A stretch of DNA of 64,000 nt. Origin: JAIQFL01 sp035295745 (lineage in GTDB: Bacteria > Acidobacteriota > Terriglobia > Bryobacterales > Bryobacteraceae). A program made the position numbers and the translations under genes. Where the stretch lies: positions 1 through 64,000 of the forward strand of contig DATGIL010000032.1 of assembly GCA_035295745.1 (NCBI GenBank), in the 5' to 3' direction. The notes under the pieces were generated by a model that searched no databases, had not been told where the DNA came from, and was given only the letters and a program-made list of their open reading frames with translations. This document shows positions 1-8,783 of the stretch, one piece after another. Position 1 is the stretch's first letter. Each line of letters begins with the position of its first letter.

Positions 1-141
1 ACGGCTCACGCATTTGCTTCCTGAGGCTTCAGCCCACGGTCTTTCGCCGTGTCCTGCTCAGGTCGCTACATGTTCGAACGAGCAATTTACATGGTGGGCT
101 CCTTACATCCCACAAGATCAAGCCAGGCTTATCCTGGCGCA

Positions 142-158
142 GCGCGCGTGAGCAAGCG
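142..158 (+). repeat. Fragment of interspersed repeat family A (right end)
   Basis: The 17 bases match the right-hand end of the family A unit seen three times in tandem at 13414-13707 (gcgcgcgt-agcaagcg, with one substitution). It lies just downstream of the minus-strand oxidoreductase gene. Bases 1-168 otherwise show no convincing gene. Confidence 0.5.
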
Positions 159-168
159 ATTGCCGTGA

Positions 169-1179
169 CTAGAACGTGATCTTGCCGCCTGTCCGGCACG
201 ACTGGTAGATCGCTTCCACCACTTCCAGCGCTTGATACCCCTCGACGCCAGAGACGAGAGGCTTTCGTCCATTCTTGATGGCGTCGCCGAAATCGCGGAA
301 TTGGCGTTCGAACGGCTCGAGCGAGATCGCCATCGGATCGGATGCGCCCGAAGCGACCTCTTTCGATACCGGCGCCGGCTCGCCGGAGTCGTTTTCCACA
401 TCCCAGGTAGTGAGTTTGTCGCCCGATATGATCGCCGTCCCCTTGGTGCCGTGGAACTCGGTCCGCTCCGTGTATCCGGGCCATATCGCGGTGGATGCCT
501 GGATTACGCCGGTCGCACCACTGGAGTAGCGGATCACGGCGTTCACTACGTCCTCGGACTCGATCTTGTGGAGCGCGCCCAATTGCCACACCCCGAACAG
601 TTCCGCAACGGGCCCCGCGAGCCATCGCAGAATGTCGATGCCGTGAATCGCCTGATTGATCAGCGCTCCCCCGCCTTCCGTCTCCCAACTGCCCTTGATG
701 GCCCGCGAATAGTACGCCGGTGAACGATACCACTTTACATAGCAGTCACACTGCAGCAAGCGGCCTAAACGGCCTTCCGAGATCGCTTTTGAGAGGAACA
801 GGCTGGCGTCGTCAAAGCGATGCTGGCTGACGACGCCCAGGAGGATGCCGCCGTCGCGGGCACACTCGATCATGCGACGGGCGGTGTCCAGATTCGTAGC
901 GATGGGTTTCTGCACTTGAACGTGCTTACCGGTCTTGGCGCAGATCTCGATGGGCTCCAGACGGAAGTTTGGAAAGGTACAGACGTCGACATAATCGACA
1001 TCCGGATGGCGGCAGACCTCTTCGTAGGTGGAGACGAATTGGGCGCCGTGGCGTTCGGCGAATTTCCGGCCGGCGTCTTCGAAAATGTCCGTACAGACGG
1101 TTAGCTCGTAGCCGATATTCTTATAGGCGCGGGCATGCAGATTCGAGATCGCGCCGGTTCCAATCATTCCGATTCTCAT
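169..1179 (-). CDS. Gfo/Idh/MocA family oxidoreductase
   Basis: Predicted NAD(P)-dependent sugar or polyol dehydrogenase of 336 aa, the usual family length. The N-terminal Rossmann fold begins at residue 1 with the dinucleotide loop GTGAIS (residues 7-12). The family's EKP motif appears as QKP with the catalytic-type lysine at residue 91. The C-terminal alpha/beta substrate domain contains GGGALINQAIHGID, the typical conserved His/Asp region. There is no signal peptide, so it should be cytoplasmic. It is divergent from the next gene with only 35 bp between starts. The substrate cannot be read from sequence; family members act on inositols, amino sugars and similar compounds. Confidence 0.85.
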   Translation of the reverse strand: MRIGMIGTGAISNLHARAYKNIGYELTVCTDIFEDAGRKFAERHGAQFVSTYEEVCRHPDVDYVDVCTFPNFRLEPIEICAKTGKHVQVQKPIATNLDTARRMIECARDGGILLGVVSQHRFDDASLFLSKAISEGRLGRLLQCDCYVKWYRSPAYYSRAIKGSWETEGGGALINQAIHGIDILRWLAGPVAELFGVWQLGALHKIESEDVVNAVIRYSSGATGVIQASTAIWPGYTERTEFHGTKGTAIISGDKLTTWDVENDSGEPAPVSKEVASGASDPMAISLEPFERQFRDFGDAIKNGRKPLVSGVEGYQALEVVEAIYQSCRTGGKITF

Positions 1180-1214
1180 AAAGAGCCATTCTACCGGAAC
1201 CTGCCGATGGGACC

Positions 1215-2285
1215 ATGCGTCTGATTGGCATGCTCCGAGCCATGAGTAGATCCTGTGTCGTAACTCTGCTCCTCTCCATGGTGGTCGTGACGGTCCAGGC
1301 GCGCGCCACGGATCCCGATCGCGATTTTTCCGGGAAGTGGGTGTTGGATCCGGCGGCCAGCAACACGCAATCGCTTGGGGCTGATGAAAACTCCCTCACG
1401 ATCACGCAGGGTGAGGCGGGGCTCACTTGCGTTGCCGGGCCGGGCCAGTGGTCCTACGCGTTCGACGGGAGCGAGACGCGCAAGCAAGCGGGCGACGAAA
1501 CGCGCACGGCGGTTGCACGTTGGGAAGGCAACGTTCTTCTGATCCACACCCAAGTCAAGGGCGCGTCAGAATACTCAGTCATCGATCGCTGGTCGCTTTC
1601 CAGCGACCGGAACACGCTGACCATCGCCCGGCACGTGACTCGAGGCACCGAGGACGTTGAGGGCTCGCTGGTTTACCGGTACCAGAACACCACGGCGGCC
1701 GCGACCGAGCCGCAGTCCGGCGGCCTCTCCAGGAGGCCAGAACCGGGCTCAGCCTCCGACATCACCATTCCCACGGGCACGCACGTGCTTCTGGCCCTGA
1801 TCGGAGAGATCAGCACTAAGCATGCGAAGGACGGCGACCACGTTTATTTGACCACCGCCACCCCGGTGGCAGCGGAAGGACGCATCATTATTCCGCGCGG
1901 CAGCGACGTCTTCGGCACGATCACCCGTACAAAACGTGCAGGGAAGCTCGGCGGGAAGGGAGAGTTGTACATCCGTTTCGACTCGCTCATCCTGCCGAAT
2001 GGCGTGACTAGGGATTTTAAGTCGCGGCCCTCGGGCGAAGAAGGCAAGATGGACGCGAATGGCAAGAGCGTGGACCCGCACCTGGTGCTACTCGCGGCCG
2101 GCACGGGCGCCCAGATCGGCGGTGCCACGAAGGGAGTCTCAGGCGCGGCGGCGGGCGCAGCGATCGGCAGCATCGCCGCCGTAATGCTTACACGCAATCA
2201 GGACGTGATCCTGCGCGCCGGAACGCACGTGGAGATGATCTTCGATCGCGATATTATCTTTCACGCCGACGAGCTTCCGTATTGA
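1215..2285 (+). CDS. Secreted hypothetical protein with glycine-zipper-like segment
   Basis: A 356-aa protein with an N-terminal hydrophobic segment (about residues 10-30, ending near VQARA), consistent with export. Residues about 35-160 form a beta-rich, lipocalin-like region (FSGKWVLDPAASNTQ). The C-terminal half has a conserved-looking domain (IPTGTHVLLALIGEIS through IIPRGSDVFGTI) followed by an Ala/Gly-rich stretch (GAAAGAAIGSIAAVM) resembling a glycine zipper. Similar C-terminal blocks occur in acidobacterial exported proteins of unknown role. The start could instead be the internal ATG at 1233 or 1242; no strong ribosome site decides. Function not recognised. Confidence 0.7.
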   Translation: MRLIGMLRAMSRSCVVTLLLSMVVVTVQARATDPDRDFSGKWVLDPAASNTQSLGADENSLTITQGEAGLTCVAGPGQWSYAFDGSETRKQAGDETRTAVARWEGNVLLIHTQVKGASEYSVIDRWSLSSDRNTLTIARHVTRGTEDVEGSLVYRYQNTTAAATEPQSGGLSRRPEPGSASDITIPTGTHVLLALIGEISTKHAKDGDHVYLTTATPVAAEGRIIIPRGSDVFGTITRTKRAGKLGGKGELYIRFDSLILPNGVTRDFKSRPSGEEGKMDANGKSVDPHLVLLAAGTGAQIGGATKGVSGAAAGAAIGSIAAVMLTRNQDVILRAGTHVEMIFDRDIIFHADELPY

Positions 2286-2399
2286 CGCAGATTTAGAAGA
2301 GTAACATCCCAAACAATTCTCGGCGATGTTCGGTTTCGTGCCTGACTGGTCTGGCCCCCGAAGTGCACGTAGCCAAACCGGAATTAAAGGAGAAATCTG

Positions 2400-2552
2400 A
2401 TGTTACTACTTGTTTTGTTGATCATCCTTCTATTGGCTGCCGTACCAGCCTGGCCTTACAGCCGGGGGTGGGGATACTACCCGAGCGGTGGGATTGGGAG
2501 TATTCTCGTCATCCTGGTGGTGTTGATGCTGCTCGGAGTGATTCACTGGTAG
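2400..2552 (+). CDS. DUF3309-like small membrane protein
   Basis: A 50-aa ORF preceded by a strong ribosome site (AAAGGAGA, 2387-2394) at good spacing from the ATG. The peptide has two hydrophobic segments (residues about 1-18 and 31-48) around a PAWPYSRGWGYYPSGG-type loop. This is the signature pattern of the DUF3309 family of roughly 50-residue proteins found in many soil bacteria. The family has no established function. Position and pattern make it a real gene despite its size. Its stop codon runs directly into a degenerate family A repeat. Confidence 0.8.
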   Translation: MLLLVLLIILLLAAVPAWPYSRGWGYYPSGGIGSILVILVVLMLLGVIHW

Positions 2553-2590
2553 GGAGCGTCGCTCCCTCGCGGTTGCGGCTTGTAAGTGAT
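2552..2590 (+). repeat. Degenerate family A repeat (left arm)
   Basis: The sequence from 2560 matches the left arm of family A (gctccctc-cggt-gcggct-gtaa) with a few changes. It is preceded by a short palindrome gggagcgtcgctccc (2552-2566) that may also act as a hairpin downstream of the small gene. Confidence 0.45.
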
Positions 2591-2641
2591 TGTAAACATG
2601 GGCCGCCCACCCGTCAGCTCTCGTCATGGAGAATCCCCTAT

Positions 2642-3037
2642 ATGGCAACCGGTAGCTTGACGCCGATGAATTCGGTCACGTCTTTGTTAGTGGTGAGTTC
2701 CGATGAGTTGGATCATCACTCCCTACACCGGATCCTGGAAGACAATTGTAGTCTTCATGGAGCGTCTTCCAGACTTCAGGCGCTGTCGGTATTGCGACAG
2801 TATCGCCCCAGGGTCGTCATTTGCGATCAAAGGCTGAGCGACGGAGATTGGCGGGATCTGCTGAACGATCTCCAACACCAGCCTGGCGGACCGCCCTTGA
2901 TTGTCTCCTCCAGGCTCGCGGACGATCGCCTTTGGGCGGAAGTGCTGAACCTGGGCGGCTACGATTTGCTGACGAAGCCGTTCGTTCCGTCCGAAGTAAA
3001 TCGCGTCGTGACGATGGCCGCCCAGCGGGGTGTGTGA
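2642..3037 (+). CDS. Stand-alone response-regulator receiver-like protein
   Basis: A 131-aa protein consisting of one CheY-like receiver domain with no output domain. The phospho-acceptor Asp is in VVICDQRLSDGD, and the conserved Lys is in LLTKPF near the C terminus. The acidic pair expected after strand 1 is altered (VVSSDELDH). The chosen ATG has GGAGA nine bases upstream (2628-2632); a second in-frame ATG lies at 2666. No histidine kinase is adjacent, so its partner is unknown; the kinases at 17.9 and 39.5 kb are candidates only by inference. Confidence 0.75.
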   Translation: MATGSLTPMNSVTSLLVVSSDELDHHSLHRILEDNCSLHGASSRLQALSVLRQYRPRVVICDQRLSDGDWRDLLNDLQHQPGGPPLIVSSRLADDRLWAEVLNLGGYDLLTKPFVPSEVNRVVTMAAQRGV

Positions 3038-3045
3038 GTGCGAGT

Positions 3046-4098
3046 TTATCGCTTTCCGGCAGTTTTTGCGGAGTAGACCATGATGTTCAATGCTCCTCCA
3101 TCGGGCACGCCCTCGCTTTTGCCCAGTCCAATCGTCTTGATCCGAGTGTCATCCAGGCGGAAATTTTTGACCAGATAGTCCCTCACCACTGCCGCCCGGG
3201 CCTCGGTGACCTGATTTTCTTTGTCCTTCTCGCCTTTCATCCCACTCCGCGCAGCGACGACTGCCAGTCCGTAGCGGTTGTTCTCCAGGAAGTCGCCTGC
3301 GGGCTTGAGCGATTTTTCATTCTTCAGCTTGGCGGAATCGGGCTTGTCGAACAGTTTGGAACCATCGAATGCAAACTCCTTGTCGGACGGTCCACTCGGT
3401 ATCTCGCTGATGGCGTGTTTGGCCAACTCGCTGGCGTCCTCGTATCCTCGATTCTTGAAGAAGCCGCGCAGCAAGAAATTGTGCTTGAGGGCCTCGGCGT
3501 CCTCCTGCAGTGCCGACGCACCTGCGGTGACCTTCTCATACAGGCCCTTGTCGTTGATGAGCGCTCCTACGGTACCTTTTCCGGTGTTCAACTTGTTGCT
3601 GATCGACTCAATGTCCTTCGAGGTGCCGTTGAGGTTCGTCACGGCTTCGCGGGCTTGGTCCAGAATTTCGTCCGTCTTCTTGAGCAGTGCGGACATTTCG
3701 ATGGGGGGCTGGCTGGCAATGGTGTCGCCGTCCTTCACCGCGGAGCCACCGGTGGATCCAAACGAAACTTCGATGTACTTATCGCCCACCAGCCCTTCCG
3801 ATGCGATCGCCGCAGTGGAATCGGATTTGACGACATCGCGGGTGCGGCTGGCGAGATCCATCACGACAGTCACCTTTCCATCGGGGCTGGTAGGCAGATC
3901 GATTCGCTTGATGGTGCCCTCGTGCATACCACCCACGCGCACCTCGGCCCCTTCCTGCAGACCACCCACATTTTCAAATTCGGTTTTCAGGCGATAGGTG
4001 GAACGGAAGCTCAATTGTTTGCTGCCGATCAGAAAGATGCCCCCCGCCAGAATCGCCAACGTGGCCACAACGAAGAGGCCTAATCGAAATGGTTTCAT
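3046..4098 (-). CDS. mlaD: MCE/MlaD-family lipid-binding protein with OmpA-like C-terminal region
   Basis: The 350-aa periplasmic substrate-binding part of a lipid ABC importer or exporter. There is an N-terminal membrane anchor (residues 5-25), then one MCE domain (about 38-115, VGGLQEGAEVRVGGMHEGTI and VGDKYIEVSFG), then a helical region (120-200). The C-terminal about 110 residues look like a diverged OmpA/MotB fold (ARAAVVRDYLVKNFRLDDTRIKTIGLGKSEG). MlaD of Escherichia coli has no such tail, so this is a fusion that could bind peptidoglycan, although the classic GHTD motif is degraded. It is third in an operon, 9 bp after the ATPase gene. Confidence 0.85.
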   Translation of the reverse strand: MKPFRLGLFVVATLAILAGGIFLIGSKQLSFRSTYRLKTEFENVGGLQEGAEVRVGGMHEGTIKRIDLPTSPDGKVTVVMDLASRTRDVVKSDSTAAIASEGLVGDKYIEVSFGSTGGSAVKDGDTIASQPPIEMSALLKKTDEILDQAREAVTNLNGTSKDIESISNKLNTGKGTVGALINDKGLYEKVTAGASALQEDAEALKHNFLLRGFFKNRGYEDASELAKHAISEIPSGPSDKEFAFDGSKLFDKPDSAKLKNEKSLKPAGDFLENNRYGLAVVAARSGMKGEKDKENQVTEARAAVVRDYLVKNFRLDDTRIKTIGLGKSEGVPDGGALNIMVYSAKTAGKR

Positions 4099-4107
4099 CC
4101 ATTAACC

Positions 4108-4863
4108 TCAAGCACTTCCGACAAACTGCGTTACAAACTTGTCCTGACTCTTTTGCAATTCCTGAAAGGTGCCTTCCGCCACAACCTTGCCGTCCCGCAA
4201 AAGCACGAGGCGATCCGCGAATGCCTTAGCGCCGCGAATATCGTGAGTCACGACGATGGCCGTCAATTTGCGCTCTTTCTGCTGATTGACGATCAGCTCC
4301 CCGATCTCATCTGTGGTGATCGGGTCGAGGCCGGCCGTGGGCTCATCGAAGAGCAAGATGTCGGGTTCGAGCACCAGCGCGCGCGCCAGTCCCACCCTTT
4401 TCTGCATTCCGCCCGAGATCTGCGATGGCATCTTGTGGCCGTGATCGCCCATACCTACGCTCTCCAGAAGCTGATGAACGCGCTCGCGCTGCTGCTCGGG
4501 AGAATCCTTACTGTGCCGGCTTAACGGAAAGGCGACATTCTCCTCGACAGTCAATGAATCGTAGAGCGCCGCTTGCTGAAAAAGGAATCCGATGCGTTTC
4601 CGGAGAGCGGCGAGTTGTTCGGGCTTCAGGGCGGCAACATCTTGCCCATGCATCCGCACCACACCGGAGTCCGGCTTGTCGAGTCCGATTAGCAATTTCA
4701 GGAGTACACTTTTGCCGGTCCCGCTGCGGCCCAGCACCGCCAACGTCTCGCCGCGCCCCACCTGCAGATTGACACCGTTCAGCACTTTCTGCTCGCCGAA
4801 CGCTTTGTGTACATCTTCCACGGAGACCGGCGTCTTTTCTTCGTTGCTGTCATTTGCGTCCAT
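4108..4863 (-). CDS. mlaF: MlaF-type ABC transporter ATP-binding protein
   Basis: A 251-aa ABC ATPase that powers phospholipid movement between inner and outer membranes together with the MlaE-type permease upstream and the MCE protein downstream. Walker A is GRSGTGKS (about residues 48-55), the signature is SGGMQKRVGLARAL, Walker B is ILLFDEPTAGLDP, and the switch histidine is in VVTHD. SGGMQKR is characteristic of the MCE-associated (Mkl/MlaF) ATPases rather than amino-acid importers. It starts 12 bp after the permease stop, indicating co-transcription. Confidence 0.9.
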   Translation of the reverse strand: MDANDSNEEKTPVSVEDVHKAFGEQKVLNGVNLQVGRGETLAVLGRSGTGKSVLLKLLIGLDKPDSGVVRMHGQDVAALKPEQLAALRKRIGFLFQQAALYDSLTVEENVAFPLSRHSKDSPEQQRERVHQLLESVGMGDHGHKMPSQISGGMQKRVGLARALVLEPDILLFDEPTAGLDPITTDEIGELIVNQQKERKLTAIVVTHDIRGAKAFADRLVLLRDGKVVAEGTFQELQKSQDKFVTQFVGSA

Positions 4864-4875
4864 ATGCAGAGCTCC

Positions 4876-5718
4876 TCACGGGAAGAAAACCAGGATCAGG
4901 CGCACCAGCACTACATCCGCCAGAATTACGAAGAGAGACGCCAGCACAACCGATCGCGTGGTAGACCGTCCGACGCCCGCCGTACCTCCCGTAGTTCGCA
5001 TCCCTTCAAAGCAGGCGATTGTGCCGATGATCAACCCGTAGACCATCGTCTTCAGAGTGGGCGGCAGGAAGTCGTCAAACGCGACGGTCTTGAACCCGTT
5101 GTCGAAGAACAGTTGCAGGGAGATGGGCTCCTGCAGATTGTTGGCAACCCAGCCCATGAAGATGCCGGCCATGTCGGCCGCCAGTGTCAGCAGAGGCAGC
5201 ATGAGAATGCATGCCAGAACCCGTGTAGCCACCAGGTAACGGAACGGATCGACGGCAGACGCCTCCATGGCATCGATTTGCTCGGTAACGCGCATCGACC
5301 CGAGTTCCGCGCCAATTCCCGCGCCGACGCGGCCGCTGACCACCAGCCCTGTAATGACCGGTCCGCTTTCCTTCAAGATGGAATAGACGATCACCGCGGG
5401 CAGCATCGACTTCGCTCCGAAGCGGCTCAAGCTGTCGCGCGTCTCCATAGAGAGCACGACACCCGTCGCTGCGCCGGCGAGTGCTACCAGCGGTAGCGAT
5501 AGGGTCCCAATCGAATCGCACTGCCGCATCAACTCGCGCCATTCGTACGGCGGAGTCAAAAATGCATGGGCCAGTTTGGCGCAGAAATCTCCGAATAAGC
5601 CGAACCACTCGAAGAACGAGACCAACAGCTTGCGAATCTCATCCGTCACGTTGGCCCGATGCGGCGTGGCCACGGACGCGTGTAGCGCCACGCGATTGGC
5701 GTGTGTGGACACCCTCAA
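4876..5718 (-). CDS. mlaE: MlaE-family ABC permease
   Basis: A 280-aa inner-membrane protein of the MlaE/Ttg2B permease family. It has an N-terminal amphipathic region, then about five membrane segments. The family core VVSGRVGAGIGAELGSMRVTEQIDAMEAS forms the cytoplasmic loop that docks on the ATPase. The C-terminal segments include YGLIIGTIACFEGMRT, also a family hallmark. It is the first gene of the mlaE-mlaF-mlaD operon. The first 25 residues are hydrophilic and a later start is possible. Confidence 0.9.
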   Translation of the reverse strand: MRVSTHANRVALHASVATPHRANVTDEIRKLLVSFFEWFGLFGDFCAKLAHAFLTPPYEWRELMRQCDSIGTLSLPLVALAGAATGVVLSMETRDSLSRFGAKSMLPAVIVYSILKESGPVITGLVVSGRVGAGIGAELGSMRVTEQIDAMEASAVDPFRYLVATRVLACILMLPLLTLAADMAGIFMGWVANNLQEPISLQLFFDNGFKTVAFDDFLPPTLKTMVYGLIIGTIACFEGMRTTGGTAGVGRSTTRSVVLASLFVILADVVLVRLILVFFP

Positions 5719-5810
5719 ATCACCCTAAGAACTGGTTAGCAAGTGGAGGGCCAGCCGCTGTTGCCAAAGATCGCGATGTGGCAGGTCCGTTGCAGCAAGA
5801 GTGATCAGCC

Positions 5811-6452
5811 ATGCGCTTTGCTACCGCGGTCTTCGCATTCGTCATGAAGTTTGGAGGACCGGGGTTGTTGGTTTTAGGGCTCCTCGATTCCTCGTATCTG
5901 ATCGCACCGTGGGGAAACGATCTGCTGGTGGTCGCGATGACTGCCGGCCATCCGGACATTAGCCATGCACTATACTATGCGGCGATGTCGACCATCGGGT
6001 CGGTGCTGGGGTGCTTGCTGATCGATGTGACGTTACGCCCTGCCGGCGCGAAGGGCTTGGAAAAGCACCTTTCGAAGAAGCGGCTCCAGCGGGTTCGCGA
6101 TAAAGTCAGGAAGAACGCTGGTTTTGCATTGGCGCTCGCCTCGCTGGCGCCGCCTCCCTTTCCGTTCACCGCCTTCGTGATGGCTGCCGCGGCACTGCAG
6201 TATTCGCGCAAACGCATGCTCGCGGTTGTTGGTACAACGCGCATGCTGCGCTTTGTCGTACTGGCGCTGCTGGCCGTACGCTTCGGGCAGCGAATTCTGG
6301 AATGGGGCAAGAATCCAGTGGTGCAAATGGTGATGATCGGGCTGATTGTCTTTTCGATTGTGGGGAGCATCGTATCGGTGGTCGGGTGGATCAAGCGTAG
6401 CAAGTCGAGCGCTCCAGCGGCGTCGTTAGTGGGGTCGCCTGAAAGAAGGTAA
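5811..6452 (+). CDS. VTT-domain (DedA/SNARE-associated-like) membrane protein
   Basis: A 213-aa integral membrane protein, divergent from the mlaE operon. The N-terminal helix is followed by the VTT core: LLDSSYLIAPWGNDLLVVAMTAGHP, a GS-rich loop and ALASLAPPPFPFTAFVMAAAALQ. The last resembles the re-entrant F/LxPP motif of DedA-type flippases. It ends with a C-terminal hydrophobic hairpin (about 175-200) and a basic tail. DedA relatives translocate undecaprenyl phosphate or phospholipids; that role here is inference from the fold only. Confidence 0.7.
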   Translation: MRFATAVFAFVMKFGGPGLLVLGLLDSSYLIAPWGNDLLVVAMTAGHPDISHALYYAAMSTIGSVLGCLLIDVTLRPAGAKGLEKHLSKKRLQRVRDKVRKNAGFALALASLAPPPFPFTAFVMAAAALQYSRKRMLAVVGTTRMLRFVVLALLAVRFGQRILEWGKNPVVQMVMIGLIVFSIVGSIVSVVGWIKRSKSSAPAASLVGSPERR

Positions 6453-6499
6453 TAACGCGACGCTCCGCAGCGCTTCGTGATCTGATATACAATCACCCA

Positions 6500-7480
6500 A
6501 TGGTTCGGATGTCGTTTAGGGCGCTGATGGCTGCCCTGTGTCCGCTCGCCATCGGTCTCTCCTGGCAATCGCCATCGCAGAATGGCCCTCTTACCCCTGT
6601 CGCCAAGCGCGCAGAAACGGCGAGTTTGCTCGCACCCGGCGCGATCCAGGTAGATGCATCGCTGGTACTCATTCCTACGAACGTAACCAATTCTTCAGGA
6701 TTGCCGGTGACCAATCTGTCCAGGGATGACTTCCGGCTCTTCGAAGACAATGTCGAGCAGCGCATCACATTTTTCAATCAGGACGACGCGCCCATCTCGA
6801 TTGGCATGCTGTTCGATACCAGCGGCAGCATGCACGACAAGATGCACAAGGCGTGCGAAGCCGCGGCCGCCTTCTTCAAAACTGCCAATCCCGAGGACGA
6901 GTTCTTCCTGGTGTCGTTTGGCGACCGTCCGCGACTCGCCATGAGCTTTACCCCCGACTCCCAGCAAGTCTATCAACGGATCGCGACGCTTCGGCCGTTC
7001 GGCCGCACGTCGCTTCTGGATGCAATTGACCTGGCGTTGAAGCAGATGAAGATGGCCCGGCATAGAAGGAAGGCTTTGGTGATCGTGTCCGACGGCGGCG
7101 ATAATTTTAGCCGGAGGTCGCCCGGGCAAATCAAGAACGCCCTCCTCGAGTCAGACGTGCAACTTTATGCGATGGGCATTTTCGGCGAAGAAGCTTCCCA
7201 CCGCCACACAACGGAAGAGCGCGAGGGTCCGCAACTGCTGGACGATCTTGCCTTGCACACCGGTGGTCGGCACTATCCCGTGGCTAATCTGGAAGACCTG
7301 CCGCATATCAGTATGCGAATCAGCCGTGAGCTGCGAAGTGAGTATGTTCTCGGTTACTCTCCAGCGGATACGGCACGCGACGGGAAGTACCATCGCGTGC
7401 GTGTATCGCTTACGGTCCCTGGGGAAACTCGGCAGTTTCACACCGCCTATCGCCAGGGCTATTACGCGCCGGGACAGTAA
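6500..7480 (+). CDS. Exported VWA-domain protein (TIGR03436 type)
   Basis: A 326-aa protein with a signal-peptide-like N terminus (residues 1-22). The short beta segment LVLIPTNVTNSSGLPVTNLS through DDFRLFEDNVEQRITFF is typical of the VWFA-related acidobacterial family TIGR03436. A von Willebrand A domain follows, whose MIDAS site is intact: DTSGSM near residue 110, and a later VSDGGD. It ends with a conserved YVLGYSP-type C terminus. Such proteins are very numerous in Solibacter-like genomes; their ligand is not known. It converges on the barrel gene with a gap of only 4 bp. Confidence 0.8.
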   Translation: MVRMSFRALMAALCPLAIGLSWQSPSQNGPLTPVAKRAETASLLAPGAIQVDASLVLIPTNVTNSSGLPVTNLSRDDFRLFEDNVEQRITFFNQDDAPISIGMLFDTSGSMHDKMHKACEAAAAFFKTANPEDEFFLVSFGDRPRLAMSFTPDSQQVYQRIATLRPFGRTSLLDAIDLALKQMKMARHRRKALVIVSDGGDNFSRRSPGQIKNALLESDVQLYAMGIFGEEASHRHTTEEREGPQLLDDLALHTGGRHYPVANLEDLPHISMRISRELRSEYVLGYSPADTARDGKYHRVRVSLTVPGETRQFHTAYRQGYYAPGQ

Positions 7481-7484
7481 CAAC

Positions 7485-8111
7485 TTACCAACGGAATCCG
7501 AAAGTGACCGGGATGTAGTCGGTGTGGAACTGGCCCATGAAGATGCGGTTATACTTCGCTTCCGCGAAGATCTTGCCGTGGAATTTGGTGCCAAACGCCA
7601 CTCCCGCCCCGACATCGATGCCCGGCTTGTTCACCGAGTAAGAAGCCAGGATCTGAGTGGTTGGGATGGCCACCGGGTAGAATCCAAAGAAGGGATCGAA
7701 GCCTGGAACGACGGCCACATTGGGCTGTGTAAAGTCGATAATTCGATGATACAGCCCGCCGCCGCCAGTGACATAGAAGTCCACGTGACCCTTGGGGTTG
7801 AGGTGGACGATCGGGTCGAACGTGGCTGAAAACACATGCATCCCGCCACCCGGAACTCCGATATTACTCAGTGTCGCCGAATTGATGCCGAAAGAATTAT
7901 AGTTTAGATTGATGTTCGCGCCTAAGTAAGGCACAAAGTTTACGCCGAATCCGCCGCCGATGTTCCAACCGTTGTCGACTTCCCGTCCGGTGTTGCCTAC
8001 TGGAGTCGTGAAGCCGCCACCCACGCCGAAAGTAAAGCGTGGGGCTTCCTGAGCCGAGGCTACGGTTAGAGCCAGAATGCCGATAGATGTTGCCAAAACG
8101 AAGTTTTTCAT
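7485..8111 (-). CDS. Outer-membrane beta-barrel protein
   Basis: A 208-aa protein starting MKNFVLATSIGILALTVASA, a clear signal peptide cleaved near AQEAP. The mature part alternates hydrophobic and polar residues with many Gly/Asn/aromatic turns (FTFGVGGGFTTPVGN, FGVNFVPYLGANINLNYNSF) and ends in Phe-Gly-Phe-Arg-Trp. This terminal aromatic is the usual signal for barrel insertion. It belongs to the general OmpA-transmembrane/OmpW-like 8-strand class. The reading frame stays open upstream to 8210, but this ATG with a GGGAGAG upstream is preferred because the signal peptide begins here. Confidence 0.75.
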   Translation of the reverse strand: MKNFVLATSIGILALTVASAQEAPRFTFGVGGGFTTPVGNTGREVDNGWNIGGGFGVNFVPYLGANINLNYNSFGINSATLSNIGVPGGGMHVFSATFDPIVHLNPKGHVDFYVTGGGGLYHRIIDFTQPNVAVVPGFDPFFGFYPVAIPTTQILASYSVNKPGIDVGAGVAFGTKFHGKIFAEAKYNRIFMGQFHTDYIPVTFGFRW

Positions 8112-8305
8112 TGGATTGTTAGTTCTCTCCCACCTGAATGTTCGAGTCGCACTTAGAGTTGAACTCGTGACCCTTTCCCTGCAATTGCTACTCCGGTGTG
8201 CGTGATGCAACGAAGGAGTGGTGGCCCGCTACAACGCCGCGGTAAACTCCTTTGCGACGCTTTGCCTTATACTTTTTCTATCGGTTGAAAGGCGAGGAGG
8301 ATGGG

Positions 8306-8783
8306 ATGGCGACAGTAAAATTCACATTGAACGGCAAATCGCAGACGGTGGACACGGCGCCAGCCATGCCGCTGCTGTGGATTTTGCGCGACACACTGGG
8401 AATGACAGGCACGAAGTTCGGCTGCGGCATGGCCCTCTGCGGCGCGTGTACGGTTCATGTCAACGGCCAGCCCACCCGCTCATGCATCACCTCGATTGGG
8501 AGCATCGCCGGAAAGAGCGTCACCACCATCGAAGGACTGTCGCCAGATAGCAGCCATCCCGTGCAGTTAGCGTGGGTGGAGGCGGACGTGCCGCAGTGCG
8601 GTTACTGTCAATCCGGGCAGATCATGACGGCCGCCGCTCTGCTGGCCAAGACCAAACAACCGACTGACGCCGACATCGACGAGGCACTGCGCGGCAATAT
8701 CTGCCGCTGCGGTAACGTACCAAGGCATCCGCCAGGCGATCCATCGGGCTGCTGAAATGATTCGGAAGGAAGGTAGCCGATGA
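8306..8783 (+). CDS. iorA: (2Fe-2S) subunit of an isoquinoline 1-oxidoreductase-like enzyme, frameshifted near the 3' end
   Basis: The small iron-sulfur subunit that passes electrons from the molybdenum subunit downstream. The plant-type ferredoxin cluster is CGMALCGACTVHV and the second cluster is CGYCQSGQI ... NICRCG. As sequenced, the frame ends at 8755 with a nonsense tail. One extra base at 8714-8715 (ggt-a-acg) explains this. In the +1 frame the family ending T-Y-Q-G-I-R-Q-A-I-H is restored and runs to a TGA at 8781-8783. That TGA overlaps the next gene's ATG as ATGA. The intact product would be about 158 aa. The start at 8306 has a gaggagg ribosome site upstream. Either a sequencing error or a recent mutation. 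Confidence 0.85.

Noticed and set aside
2821..4083. 420-aa plus-strand open frame
   Set aside because: It is the antisense shadow of the MCE-OmpA gene; its composition is random-like and it lacks a ribosome site or known motif.
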